IMG/VR virus record: IMGVR_UViG_3300044655_001046
Span: 1-60,543 of that record
Origin: a virus
Strand: one strand, 5' to 3'
Length of the DNA: 60,543 nucleotides
Below are positions 44,980-52,513 of the stretch, piece after piece. How positions within the stretch are numbered: position 1 is the stretch's first letter; every line of letters starts with the position of its first letter. The translations under genes and the position numbers were made by a program. The notes under the pieces were generated by a model, which saw only the letters and a program-made list of their open reading frames with translations, ran no database searches and was not told the DNA's origin.

Positions 44980-47634
44980 ATGGCGTTACCAGCACTAAAC
45001 AACAAAAATGCTATTGGGAATTTATCCTTAGACGATAAATCGCAAATATTAACGTCATTGGTTCAATCGGGAAAACTCCAATTAGTAAATTATGGAGCCA
45101 TAAACCTCAATCAAAACGTTACTTCCAACGCTACTGCAACAAAAGAGAATTCTTCGAATTATTTTGGAGAAGCAATGGTAAGGGCATTGGAAAACATTAA
45201 AGGGCTTCTATTCGATTTAAACAATAACATTTTACGTTATATCGAAACGACATCAACGAGTCAACAAGTAACACAAAACCTTCTAGAATCAAAAGCAAAG
45301 GACATTGAAGTTACTAAAACCGCAGGTGGGATTGGGATAGGAAAAGAAAACCTAGAAAAATTCTATAAAATTTTTGAGTCCATGAATAATGGAATTCTAA
45401 AATTGTCCGAAGGTGTTGGTATAGGAGGAACGTTCGGAACTGGTAAAGGATTTTTGGGAAGTTTATTAGGGTCATTATTACCAAAACTTCTAAAAGGGTT
45501 TTTATTTGGTGCTGCCGGTGCTGGAATCTATAAAGCGATAGATTGGTTGGATGATAGAGAGATGAATAACTCTCCTTGGGAAAAGGCGAAGAAATTCGCA
45601 AAAGATACATTAGGTTTAGAGTTTGAAGAAGAGGGAGAAAACCAGGAACAAAGAACCGCAGAACAAACCGGAACAGGTACAACCCCAACAACAGGGACCC
45701 AAACAGAAACTCGCTCCCAACAAACTTCTCCAGGAGCAGGAACAACACCTACTGGAAGGTTAGTACAAGTTGCCGAAAAATTTGAGGGCATGACAGAAAA
45801 GGCAAACAAAAAAGAATTAGAAGCATTTTTTAAAACAAATTTGGGTTCTGGTTTTGGGATATCAGAAGCTTGGTGCGCAACATTCGTTAATTCTGTCTTA
45901 TCTGCCAATGGATATAAAAAATCAAAATCAGTAAAAAGTGCAAAAAGTTTCTTAACTTATGGAGAAGCAGTAAATTTAAATGACGCGAAACCCGGAGACA
46001 TAGCTGTATTTAATAGAGGTACAGATAAAAATAAGGGGCACGTCGGTTTTGTTGTTTCTTTAGACGGAAACATGATTACTATAATTGGAGGAAATCAAGG
46101 TACAAAAGGTGGCGGCGGAGTAACAAGATCTACAAGAAATACCAAAAAGAAAAATCACGAATTGGTCGCTATAAGAAGACCAACAGAAAAAGAAAGTGAG
46201 TCTGCATATAAAGAACCTAGTTTACCTCAAACACCCCAAACAACTCCAGTACAGCAAAATGAAACGCCAAAACTTGCAGATGATATCAAAAAGAAAGGTG
46301 TCACAGCACAACAACAAAATGTACCGTCAGAAATAGAAGAGGAAGAAGAACAAGAAGAAACTTCAGAAAAGGTCCAAGAAGACCCCTCGCTAAAAAAAGA
46401 AACTGCAACAAAAGAAACAGCAACACAATCAAACGAAAAGAAAGTTTTTGACTTTTTCGTTAGTAAAGGGTTTACAAAAGAACAAGCAGCAGGTATTACT
46501 GGAAGTTTAAAAATAGAAAGCCCCACCTTCAATCCCAACCAAAAACAAAAAGGTGGTGGTCCAGGGAGAGGTATCGCTCAATGGTCTGTTGATGGTCCTA
46601 GATTTAAAGAATTGAAAGCTAGAAAAGGTGATAAGTGGAACACCCTTAATGGACAATTAGAATATATCTACGAAGAAATAACAGGACAAACAAAACATAA
46701 AGAATACGGAAATGTTTATAAAGGCATAAAGTCTGCAAAATCCGCAAAAGAAGCAACTGAAATTTGGACGAAAGAATACGAAAAAGCTGGGAAAGAAAAT
46801 ATGACCCAAAGGATTTCCGCTGCAGAAGGAATTCTTAAAAAATATTCAATAGGTTCTACAGAAACAGAACTAGCTCAAGAAACCCCAAGTACTGGAGATG
46901 CAGCAAAGCCAAAAGGACAACAAACAGATACAGAAGAACAACCAAAAGAAAAAACTTTGGTCGATACTCTAAAAGACGCTTTTGGTTCTACTCTTGAAAA
47001 TATTACAAAACCCGGAAATATTAAATCAGTGGTTGATGAGGGTTTATATCAAGGATTGTCTGCTATAGGAGAAGGATTCACTTTTGCTGGAGTTGAAGGT
47101 TTTGATAATTCTAGGTTAAGGAAACTCAAGAAACCAGAAGAAACTATTGACGAAAAAATAGTTAGAAAGGCTACTGATTCCTCCAGACCAGAAGAAACTA
47201 TTGACGAAAAAATAGTTAGAAAGGCTACGGAGTTCTTCAGACCAGAAGAAACTATTGACGAAAAAATAGTTAGAAAGGCTACTGATTCCTCCAGACCAGA
47301 AGAAACTATTGACGAAAAAATAGTTAGAAAGGCTACGGAGTTCTTCAGACCAGAAGAAACAGCAAATCTACAACCAAACGTTAAAGAAGAATTATCCGGA
47401 AAACGATTAGAAGAAACCACAAAAAATAATGAATCGCTTAAAGAATCGAAAATGGAAGCAATAAAAGCCCCACAAGAATCTCAAGCGCCAAATATAAACG
47501 TCAATGCTCCTGTGAGCGGTGGAAATGGCGGCGGAGACGATTTTGCAGCTGGTGGTATATCTAAAATGGACGTTAGAGATTCGGTATTACACCAAATGCA
47601 ATATAGAAAAGGTTCTTCATCAGCTTTGGTATAA
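44980..47634 (+). CDS. Tape-measure-like tail/hub protein with endopeptidase and lysozyme domains
   Basis: An 884-residue protein encoded directly after gp26/gp51. Residues 60-125 are helical, and 145-195 are a glycine-rich hydrophobic segment (GFLGSLLGSLLPKLLKGFLFGAAGAGIY), as in tape measures. Residues about 260-400 form a CHAP/NlpC-like peptidase: EAWCATFVNS gives Cys299 and KGHVGFV gives His354. Residues about 488-624 form a phage tail lysozyme domain (VFDFFVSKGFTKEQAAGITGSL, candidate Glu513, GRGIAQWS). Then follow four 18-residue repeats (PEETIDEKIVRKAT) and an acidic C-terminus. Linkers are Thr/Pro/Glu-rich. It probably supplies both peptidoglycan cuts during DNA entry, because gp5 here lacks a lysozyme. 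It may be the counterpart of T4 gp29. Confidence 0.8.
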   Translation: MALPALNNKNAIGNLSLDDKSQILTSLVQSGKLQLVNYGAINLNQNVTSNATATKENSSNYFGEAMVRALENIKGLLFDLNNNILRYIETTSTSQQVTQNLLESKAKDIEVTKTAGGIGIGKENLEKFYKIFESMNNGILKLSEGVGIGGTFGTGKGFLGSLLGSLLPKLLKGFLFGAAGAGIYKAIDWLDDREMNNSPWEKAKKFAKDTLGLEFEEEGENQEQRTAEQTGTGTTPTTGTQTETRSQQTSPGAGTTPTGRLVQVAEKFEGMTEKANKKELEAFFKTNLGSGFGISEAWCATFVNSVLSANGYKKSKSVKSAKSFLTYGEAVNLNDAKPGDIAVFNRGTDKNKGHVGFVVSLDGNMITIIGGNQGTKGGGGVTRSTRNTKKKNHELVAIRRPTEKESESAYKEPSLPQTPQTTPVQQNETPKLADDIKKKGVTAQQQNVPSEIEEEEEQEETSEKVQEDPSLKKETATKETATQSNEKKVFDFFVSKGFTKEQAAGITGSLKIESPTFNPNQKQKGGGPGRGIAQWSVDGPRFKELKARKGDKWNTLNGQLEYIYEEITGQTKHKEYGNVYKGIKSAKSAKEATEIWTKEYEKAGKENMTQRISAAEGILKKYSIGSTETELAQETPSTGDAAKPKGQQTDTEEQPKEKTLVDTLKDAFGSTLENITKPGNIKSVVDEGLYQGLSAIGEGFTFAGVEGFDNSRLRKLKKPEETIDEKIVRKATDSSRPEETIDEKIVRKATEFFRPEETIDEKIVRKATDSSRPEETIDEKIVRKATEFFRPEETANLQPNVKEELSGKRLEETTKNNESLKESKMEAIKAPQESQAPNINVNAPVSGGNGGGDDFAAGGISKMDVRDSVLHQMQYRKGSSSALV
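47134..47360 (+). repeat. 54-bp tandem repeat, four units in ABAB order
   Basis: Units begin at 47134, 47188, 47242 and 47296, with a partial fifth at 47350. Units 1 and 3 read identically, as do units 2 and 4, and A and B differ only in the last third (ACTGATTCCTCC versus ACGGAGTTCTTC). They encode PEETIDEKIVRKAT followed by DSSR or EFFR within the tape-measure-like protein. The exact alternation implies a recent duplication of a 108-bp block. Confidence 0.9.
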
Positions 47635-47638
47635 AAAT

Positions 47639-47658
47639 GGGGAGGTTTTACCCTCCCC
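47639..47658 (-). terminator. Rho-independent terminator of gp32, between convergent genes
   Basis: GGGGAGG and CCTCCCC form a perfect 7-bp stem around a 6-base loop. Read on the minus strand it is followed by ATTTTTAT, a good U-tract just after the gp32 stop. On the plus strand it also lies directly after the tape-measure-like gene but lacks a U-tract there, so it acts mainly for gp32. Confidence 0.85.
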
Positions 47659-47666
47659 GATAATCC

Positions 47667-48581
47667 TTACTCTTCGTCTGAGAGCAGTTTACTGAAATAA
47701 TCCAAATCTTCGTCTGTTTCGTCAATATCTACTGACGAACTGGATGAGAATACTTCGTTGGATTCATCTACTTTTGGTTCTGGTTTCATTGCTCTGGCAC
47801 GTTCTACTGTGGTAGGACCACTGCGACCAGTAGAAGTATTACCAAGAACTCTGTCCAACTTAGACTTTAGTTCGTCATAAGTTTTAAAATTCTTTGGATC
47901 AATTACTTCCTTCAAGGAATGTTCTGCCTTCCAAACCGATTCCATTTTATCATCATCATCAAATAATGGACCAGTAGAATCAAATTCCGAAAGGTCATAA
48001 TTCTGATAACCATCAACCTTACGAATCTTCAACTTGAAATTAGCGCCAGACCAAAAATCAAAAGGATCAAATGGTTTATCGTCCTCAAACTGAGGATTCA
48101 TTGCTGTAGTAATCTTTTCCATAATCTTCTTACCATAACGGAAAAGGAAAATCTTACCTTCGTTTTCTGGATGCTTTGGGTCCTTTACAACATAAATGTT
48201 AGAAACATAATGTAGGCGACGCTTCTGTTTACGAGCAACTTCTTTATTTGCCTCAATACCAGAATTCCACAAAGAACTATTATGTTCAGAAACTGGATCG
48301 TTTTGTCCAATGGTTGTTAGGGACTTTTCGATATACCAACCACCTGGACCTTGAAACCCGTGATCGTAATACTTTACGAATGGAATAGCGTCATCACCGT
48401 CTTGAGAAGAAGCTGGAAGGAATCTGATTACGGCATAACCATTACCTGTTTTATCGGTTTCACACTTCCAATAAACATCTTCGCCATCATTATAAGAAGA
48501 AGAATTTAGTGATTCTACCGCCTTGGAGAGTTTTTCGAGACTAGATCCTGAGGATCTCTTTAGATTAGCAAAACTAGACAT
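47667..48581 (-). CDS. gp32: Single-stranded DNA-binding protein gp32
   Basis: A 304-residue protein starting MSSFANLKRSS; GAGGT 8 bases upstream fixes the ATG at 48581 rather than an in-frame start at 48602. The core (NGYAVIRFLPASSQDGDDAIPFVKYYDHGF, WYIEKSLTTIGQNDPVSEHNSSLW, YVSNIYVVKDPKHPENEGKIFLFRYGKKI) matches T4 gp32 closely (HGF, [27 protein letters not shown]). The C-terminus is acidic (DIDETDEDLDYFSKLLSDEE) as in SSBs that recruit partners. The three zinc cysteines of T4 gp32 are absent; only the His of DHGF remains. Downstream of gp59 and gp33, the T4 order. It coats ssDNA in replication and recombination. Confidence 0.95.
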   Translation of the reverse strand: MSSFANLKRSSGSSLEKLSKAVESLNSSSYNDGEDVYWKCETDKTGNGYAVIRFLPASSQDGDDAIPFVKYYDHGFQGPGGWYIEKSLTTIGQNDPVSEHNSSLWNSGIEANKEVARKQKRRLHYVSNIYVVKDPKHPENEGKIFLFRYGKKIMEKITTAMNPQFEDDKPFDPFDFWSGANFKLKIRKVDGYQNYDLSEFDSTGPLFDDDDKMESVWKAEHSLKEVIDPKNFKTYDELKSKLDRVLGNTSTGRSGPTTVERARAMKPEPKVDESNEVFSSSSSVDIDETDEDLDYFSKLLSDEE

Positions 48582-48651
48582 ATTTTTTACCTCTTTATAC
48601 AAACTTAATACAACTTAAAAACAATCTTATCCAAATAATCATAATATAGAA

Positions 48652-48659
48652 CTATTTAG
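48652..48659 (-). promoter_or_regulatory. Possible late-like promoter upstream of gp32
   Basis: CTAAATAG on the minus strand, a two-base variant of TATAAATA, overlaps the gp59 stop and would start a transcript about 65 bases upstream of gp32. The same variant occurs at 58274. Weak evidence; an early or middle promoter is equally possible. Confidence 0.3.
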
Positions 48660-49237
48660 CTACGACATTTTACCTCCTCTTTCAATATATTCTTAAACTT
48701 TGGGAGATCTATATTCATAAACGATCTATACTTATCACATTTCATCCTAAAAGGTTCCCAAACTATTCTTTCTTTTATTTTCATATTCCAGACATTAAAA
48801 AATTGTAATATAGAATCAGTCAAAAGTAAAGTATCCAAACTTACGATTTCTTGCATAGTTTTTACCATCAACAACGGATACGTTCCCTTAACAAGTATCA
48901 ATTCGTTTAAAGGATACTCATCCAATAAAGTTCCTATTTCGTTTTTATAAACATAAGAAAGAGAATCGTTTCGTTTTTTCCAACTTTTATATCTGGTTTC
49001 GCAATCGTCAGATAATAAATCCATCACCCAAAGTTTGGGGTTTTCTGATAAATTTGAGACGTAATAATGAATTAAATCGTCACCATACATTTTTCCAAGT
49101 TTTTGGAATATAAAAAATTGATTTTCTGGTACGAATTTAGATTTGGTCTTAAACCTATAGGTTATAGCATTATATTTTTCAGAAGTGAAATGTAATTTTA
49201 TAGCATTATATAAATTAGCAGCATCATTTCCATTCAT
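48656..49237 (-). CDS. gp59: Replicative helicase loader gp59
   Basis: A 193-residue protein (T4 gp59 is 217). Shared pattern with T4 gp59: LYNAIKLHFTSEKYNAITYRF, FIFQKLGKMYGDDLIHYYVSNL, LLTDSILQFFNVW, and a C-terminal VWEPFRMKCDKYRSFMNID. Gp59 loads the gp41 helicase onto gp32-coated forks. It lies between gp33 and gp32 exactly as in T4, and its start overlaps the gp33 stop. The N-terminus is shorter than in T4. Confidence 0.88.
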   Translation of the reverse strand: MNGNDAANLYNAIKLHFTSEKYNAITYRFKTKSKFVPENQFFIFQKLGKMYGDDLIHYYVSNLSENPKLWVMDLLSDDCETRYKSWKKRNDSLSYVYKNEIGTLLDEYPLNELILVKGTYPLLMVKTMQEIVSLDTLLLTDSILQFFNVWNMKIKERIVWEPFRMKCDKYRSFMNIDLPKFKNILKEEVKCRS

Positions 49238-49464
49238 TATATCGGCAATACTGGACTTTTTTCAATAAGGTTACTTCTCATTGCTTCCTCAGAAATCTTA
49301 GAAACAATAGAAGGGGTGATTAATTTTGCAGCAATTTCTATTTCTAGACCAATAGTTTCACAATATTCGGTAATTGCATCTATATAAGAAATATTATCCC
49401 TTTCTACTAAGGAAATAATATGTTTTGAGAATTTTTCCTTTTCTTCTACTTTCGGAGACACCAT
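49237..49464 (-). CDS. gp33: Late-transcription co-activator gp33
   Basis: A 75-residue protein (T4 gp33 is 112). ISYIDAITEYCETIGLEIEIAAKLITPSIVSKISEEAMRSNLI aligns without gaps to the T4 gp33 core (MSYLEATTAFLEEN...FIPSGIIEKIQSEAIDENLL). Gp33 bridges RNA polymerase and the gp45 clamp to activate late promoters, matching the TATAAATA elements seen throughout the window. AAGGAA precedes the ATG. The N-terminal extension of T4 gp33 is missing. Gene order gp33-gp59-gp32 is as in T4. Confidence 0.85.
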   Translation of the reverse strand: MVSPKVEEKEKFSKHIISLVERDNISYIDAITEYCETIGLEIEIAAKLITPSIVSKISEEAMRSNLIEKSPVLPI

Positions 49465-49481
49465 AATTTTTCCTTAAAAGT

Positions 49482-49503
49482 GGGATCCCCAAAAGAGGAT
49501 CCC
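49482..49503 (-). terminator. Terminator after the RlpA-like gene
   Basis: GGGATCC and GGATCCC form a perfect 7-bp stem with an 8-base loop, followed on the minus strand by ACTTTTAA. It separates the late-expressed RlpA-like gene from the gp33 ribosome site. Confidence 0.75.
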
Positions 49504-49513
49504 GTTATTACAT

Positions 49514-49852
49514 TTATTTCACCACTTGAAGCGAAACCGGAGCAGTTCCACCCATACCAATAGCATTTTTAGCGGCTTGTGATAAATCAATAATACGACC
49601 GCGAACAAATGGTCCCCTATCAGTGATTGTCACAAGTACTGACTTTTTATTTTTAAGGTTCGTAACTTTAACCTTAGACCCAAACGCAATATTTTTATGT
49701 GCTGCAGTAAACGCGCGAGAGTTAAAAGGTTTTCCAGAAGCAGTTTTCTTTCCGTGGAACCCCGGACCATACCAGGAAGCAGTACCAGTTTGAGCTAAAG
49801 AAACTTCGGAAGTTATGAACATTAAAAGTACAATTGAAAATAATTTCATCAT
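49514..49852 (-). CDS. rlpA: Exported RlpA-like double-psi beta-barrel protein
   Basis: A 112-residue protein. Residues 1-20 are a signal peptide (MMKLFSIVLLMFITSEVSLA, cleavage before QTG). The rest is an RlpA-like double-psi barrel: TASWYGPGFHGKKTASGKPFN, FTAAHKNIAFGSKVKVTNLKN, VTITDRGPFVRGRIIDLS. Bacterial RlpA proteins bind or cleave denuded peptidoglycan glycans; the His and Asp positions (AAHK, TDRGP) are kept. No SPOR domain or lipobox is present. It is preceded by a late promoter and a structured leader, and followed by a terminator, so it is a single-gene late unit. Export and late timing fit lysis or envelope remodelling; acquired from a host is likely. Confidence 0.85.
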   Translation of the reverse strand: MMKLFSIVLLMFITSEVSLAQTGTASWYGPGFHGKKTASGKPFNSRAFTAAHKNIAFGSKVKVTNLKNKKSVLVTITDRGPFVRGRIIDLSQAAKNAIGMGGTAPVSLQVVK

Positions 49853-49976
49853 TATTTTTCTCCTCTACAGTTGAAATAAATCAACCTTGAATTTGATGAT
49901 TTTTGACTACTTTAAAAAGTAACCTCATCGGTTAAAAGAATAGTTTACCTCGCTTTACTCGAAAAGTAAAGGTTGG
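49853..49976 (-). other. Structured 5' leader of the RlpA-like gene
   Basis: From the predicted late start near 49976 to the ATG the RNA can form several hairpins: CTTTACT/AGTAAAG, TAACC/GGTTA and ACTTT/AAAGT. CAACCTT near the 5' end pairs perfectly with AAGGTTG about 80 bases later, close to the GAGGAG ribosome site. Together these would make a closed multi-helix junction. No known riboswitch was recognised. Confidence 0.45.
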
Positions 49977-49981
49977 TTTTT

Positions 49982-49989
49982 TATTTATA
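49982..49989 (-). promoter_or_regulatory. Late promoter TATAAATA for the RlpA-like gene
   Basis: Perfect TATAAATA on the minus strand, overlapping the stop codon of the upstream nuclease gene. It gives a leader of about 125 bases before the RlpA-like gene. Confidence 0.8.
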
Positions 49990-50647
49990 TATGATAATAT
50001 CTATAATATTCTTTGATTTTAGATATCGTGGAAGGGATATAGTCTTTAACTTCTTTAATAAAGGCTTGATCGTCGCCATCATCAACCGAAACTAGAATTG
50101 CTATTTGTTTTGCTTGAATCCCCGTCAACTCAAAATACGACATTGAATAAAATGTAGCTTGAATAAAATAATCCTGAATCCAATCTTCTCTTTTTTCTTT
50201 TTTACTCGTCTTAAAGTCAATTATTGAAAGTCTATTATCAAAATTTGCTATGCAATCGCACCTTCCGGCAACCTTCAATTTATTAGAATATAAAGGAACT
50301 TCTAATTTATGAATATCAGATATCCTATGCAAAATACCTTTGAATTCGTAAAAAGAATTCAATGCGTCTGGCATAAATTGCTTTTTATCTATTTCTTCAT
50401 TAGATAGATATTTTTCGCAAAGTAGGTGAAATTTTGTTCCCCTAGAAGAAGCGACAGCAGAGACTCTATTCGCCTCTGCTTCGCCAACTCTTTTACGCCA
50501 TTCAAACAGAGCGCGATTTGGAAACGATCCCAACACACTAGTTATTGACGGATATTTTCCGTTTGGCGTCAAATAGTGCCTTTTACCGTTTAAATTTTCG
50601 GTATTCAATTCCAACAATTCTGTCGGATTTACATGATTAAATTTCAT
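49985..50647 (-). CDS. PD-(D/E)XK exonuclease (Cas4/RecB-like)
   Basis: A 220-residue protein. The nuclease core is visible: AGRCDCIANF (Asp), LSIIDFKTSKK (D-x-K) and the downstream Gln of IQATFYSMSYFE, which together make the RecB/Cas4-type active site, with SSRGTKFHLLCEKYL as the usual upstream H-containing helix. Length fits phage exonucleases of this group. I use the ATG at 50647 rather than a TTG at 50653. The start overlaps the end of the 79-residue gene. Likely acts in host DNA degradation or phage recombination. It has no fused helicase. Confidence 0.82.
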   Translation of the reverse strand: MKFNHVNPTELLELNTENLNGKRHYLTPNGKYPSITSVLGSFPNRALFEWRKRVGEAEANRVSAVASSRGTKFHLLCEKYLSNEEIDKKQFMPDALNSFYEFKGILHRISDIHKLEVPLYSNKLKVAGRCDCIANFDNRLSIIDFKTSKKEKREDWIQDYFIQATFYSMSYFELTGIQAKQIAILVSVDDGDDQAFIKEVKDYIPSTISKIKEYYRYYHI

Positions 50648-50876
50648 CTTCAATAAGTTCTCTCTGATAAAAAGACTTTTCGTGTATAGTTTTTTCGTTC
50701 CACACTTTTCTAGGATTAGAGCAGAAGAGACATTTTGGATTTCCGCAATTCACGCCATTCATCTTAGATAAACGATGAGGTTCATTATTATACTTTGGAT
50801 TCCAATTTGCACCTAATATATTCTTTCTTTTTTGAATAATTCTTTTGGTGTTATGTCGTCTTTCCGCTCTGTTCAT
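50637..50876 (-). CDS. Small basic protein with cysteine motif
   Basis: A 79-residue protein starting MNRAERRHNTKRIIQKRKNIL, very basic, with PHRLSKMNGVNCGNPKCLFCSNPRKVW: a C-x4-C-x2-C cluster plus His that could bind zinc. Proteins with this CGN-KC-xC-NPRK pattern are common in T4-like phages and some cyanobacterial genomes, with unknown function. It is coupled to the nuclease gene (17-base overlap including the TTG alternative). RNA or DNA binding is inferred from charge only. Confidence 0.75.
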   Translation of the reverse strand: MNRAERRHNTKRIIQKRKNILGANWNPKYNNEPHRLSKMNGVNCGNPKCLFCSNPRKVWNEKTIHEKSFYQRELIEDEI

Positions 50877-50899
50877 ATTTCTCCGTTAAATATTTTTAT

Positions 50900-50907
50900 T
50901 ATAAATA
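50900..50907 (+). promoter_or_regulatory. Late promoter TATAAATA for the homing endonuclease
   Basis: Perfect TATAAATA followed by A on the plus strand, 68 bases before the ATG at 50975. The predicted start (about 50913) falls in the 5' arm of a hairpin (50911-50916 with 50937-50942). Confidence 0.75.
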
Positions 50908-50910
50908 AAC

Positions 50911-50942
50911 GTAGGTCGCGGGAATCTCACCTCCCCACCTAC
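50911..50942 (+). other. Leader hairpin before the homing endonuclease
   Basis: GTAGGT (50911-50916) and ACCTAC (50937-50942) are perfectly complementary, and the interior GGG and CCCC can extend the stem. It lies at the predicted 5' end of the late transcript. T4 homing endonucleases are often controlled by leader hairpins, so a regulatory role is possible. Confidence 0.4.
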
Positions 50943-50974
50943 CCTAACATTTAAACTTTACGGAGCATGTCAGC

Positions 50975-51730
50975 ATGAATATTTATATTCCTTTTACCTA
51001 CATTATTGGTTGGTCTGAACATAAAAAATTCTATTATGGTAGGAAAACTGCCAAAGGATGTCACCCAAAAGTTTTATGGGAATCTTATTTTACTTCTTCT
51101 AAATATGTGAAAACCTTTAGAGAAGAATATGGAGAACCAGATATTATTAAAATTCATAAAATGTTTCCAAATAACCCAAAATCATGTTCCGATTTCGAAG
51201 AAAATTATTTAACAAAAATAGATGCTAAAAATCATCCACTATTTTTAAACAAACACAATGGAGGAAAAACTTTTGATACCACTGGAGACATTATTTCTCC
51301 AAAGAAAAAACAAATACTTTCCGAGAAAAATTCAAAAGAATATATTTGCGTTTCTCCAGAAGATGAAATTTTTGAAATCAAAAATCTAAGTTTATTTTGT
51401 AAAAAATATAAATTAACAGAATCAGGGATGCGTTGTGTTGCTAATGGTAGGGGACTATTGCATAAAAATTGGCAATGTTTCCATAAAGAATTATACTTCG
51501 GACACAAACCGTCAAATCAAATAATATTAGAAAAGAAAATTAAACTTAAAGAATTTGTAAAATCCCAAAAGGAAAAGTCTTATATAATAACCTTTCCTGA
51601 TGGGGAAATTCAAAAAATAAAAAATTTATCTACATTTTGTCAAAATCAAAATTTAAATATTGGATGTATGATCGCAGTCGCAAAAGGCGAAAGAAAACAT
51701 CATAAACAATTTAAATGTAAATATCTATAA
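50975..51730 (+). CDS. Free-standing homing endonuclease (GIY-YIG-like) with two DNA-binding repeats
   Basis: A 251-residue protein on the strand opposite to its neighbours. The N-terminal domain (FTYIIGWSEHKKFYYGRKTAKGCHPKVLWESYFTSSKYVKTF, then EPDIIKIHKMF and FEENYLTKI) is a divergent GIY-YIG-type nuclease domain of the sort found in phage mobile endonucleases: Y-I-IG, Y-YG, an Arg and a downstream Glu. Two copies of a C-terminal module follow (FEIKNLSLFCKKYKL...GLLHKNWQCF and QKIKNLSTFCQNQNL...KHHKQFKC), like the NUMOD/IENR-type DNA-binding repeats of intron endonucleases. It converges on phoH with a 6-base overlap. GGAG lies 10 bases before the ATG. Probably a selfish insert. Confidence 0.75.
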   Translation: MNIYIPFTYIIGWSEHKKFYYGRKTAKGCHPKVLWESYFTSSKYVKTFREEYGEPDIIKIHKMFPNNPKSCSDFEENYLTKIDAKNHPLFLNKHNGGKTFDTTGDIISPKKKQILSEKNSKEYICVSPEDEIFEIKNLSLFCKKYKLTESGMRCVANGRGLLHKNWQCFHKELYFGHKPSNQIILEKKIKLKEFVKSQKEKSYIITFPDGEIQKIKNLSTFCQNQNLNIGCMIAVAKGERKHHKQFKCKYL

Positions 51731-52495
51731 ACCGCATTTTTCTTTTACGGTTAAATATTCGCGGACAAGACCGCTGCGAACGCAATCTTCTATTGTAAAA
51801 TTTGTAATTGAAAACGAATCCATATTTTTAATAATTTTTATAAAATCTAAGAATCCGCTAGTTTCTTTCCTTCCGTCAAAATCTGATTGGACCATATCTC
51901 CAGAAAAGAATATCCTACTATTTTTACCGCAACGAGTGATAACACTATCTAATTCGTGAAATATGCAATTTTGCATTTCATCAACTAATATTAAAACATT
52001 ATCAAAAGTAGTTCCTCTGATATAAGAAGTAGATACGAATTCTATAAGATCTTTCTTCTTCAAGATTTCATACGCGTCTGCTCTTCCAAATAGATCATTA
52101 CATATACTTTTGTATGTTGTTTCGTAAATCGCTAATTTTTCATCTTCCGTCCCAGGTAAAAATCCTATGTTTCTTGTTGGGACAGCAGAACGAACAATTA
52201 AAATCTTTTCGTATTCGTTGTTATATACTAACTCTTGCAGCATTAAATACAATAAACAAAAAGTTTTTCCCGTTCCCGCAGAACCCGAACATACTAAATT
52301 CTTTTCTTCAGCATAAGCAGAAAAAACTTTTCCTTGATTTTCGGTTAATGGGTGTATTTCTTTCAATTGTAGGTTAGATAAACCCGCGTTTGGTTTTTTC
52401 TTCGCCTTTTTAATAAAAGAAACTTTATCTGCTTCATCTATTTCATGACTCTTTAGAAATTTTGTGTTTGCTTTCTTGACTGGTCTGATTGCCAT
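51725..52495 (-). CDS. phoH: PhoH-like P-loop ATPase
   Basis: A 256-residue PhoH protein. Walker A is GSAGTGKT (residues 71-78), Walker B is ILVDEMQN (Asp172-Glu173), followed by FFSGDMVQSD typical of PhoH. PhoH is a phosphate-starvation-associated ATPase with RNA-helicase-like fold, very common in marine phages. The phage role is unproven. The 3' end overlaps the homing endonuclease convergently. A terminator upstream (52520) separates it from the 81-residue gene. Confidence 0.93.
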   Translation of the reverse strand: MAIRPVKKANTKFLKSHEIDEADKVSFIKKAKKKPNAGLSNLQLKEIHPLTENQGKVFSAYAEEKNLVCSGSAGTGKTFCLLYLMLQELVYNNEYEKILIVRSAVPTRNIGFLPGTEDEKLAIYETTYKSICNDLFGRADAYEILKKKDLIEFVSTSYIRGTTFDNVLILVDEMQNCIFHELDSVITRCGKNSRIFFSGDMVQSDFDGRKETSGFLDFIKIIKNMDSFSITNFTIEDCVRSGLVREYLTVKEKCGL

Positions 52496-52513
52496 AGATT
52501 ATTCCTTTAAAAT

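Noticed and set aside
45314-47420. Several 90-145-codon minus-strand frames opposite the tape-measure-like gene
   Set aside because: Low-complexity antisense of a Glu/Lys-rich gene with recognisable enzyme domains on the plus strand.
49870-49976. RlpA leader as a degenerate tRNA, because it has several small hairpins closed by a 7-bp helix
   Set aside because: No acceptor stem with 3' CCA position, no T-loop or anticodon arm of correct size; reported as a structured leader instead.
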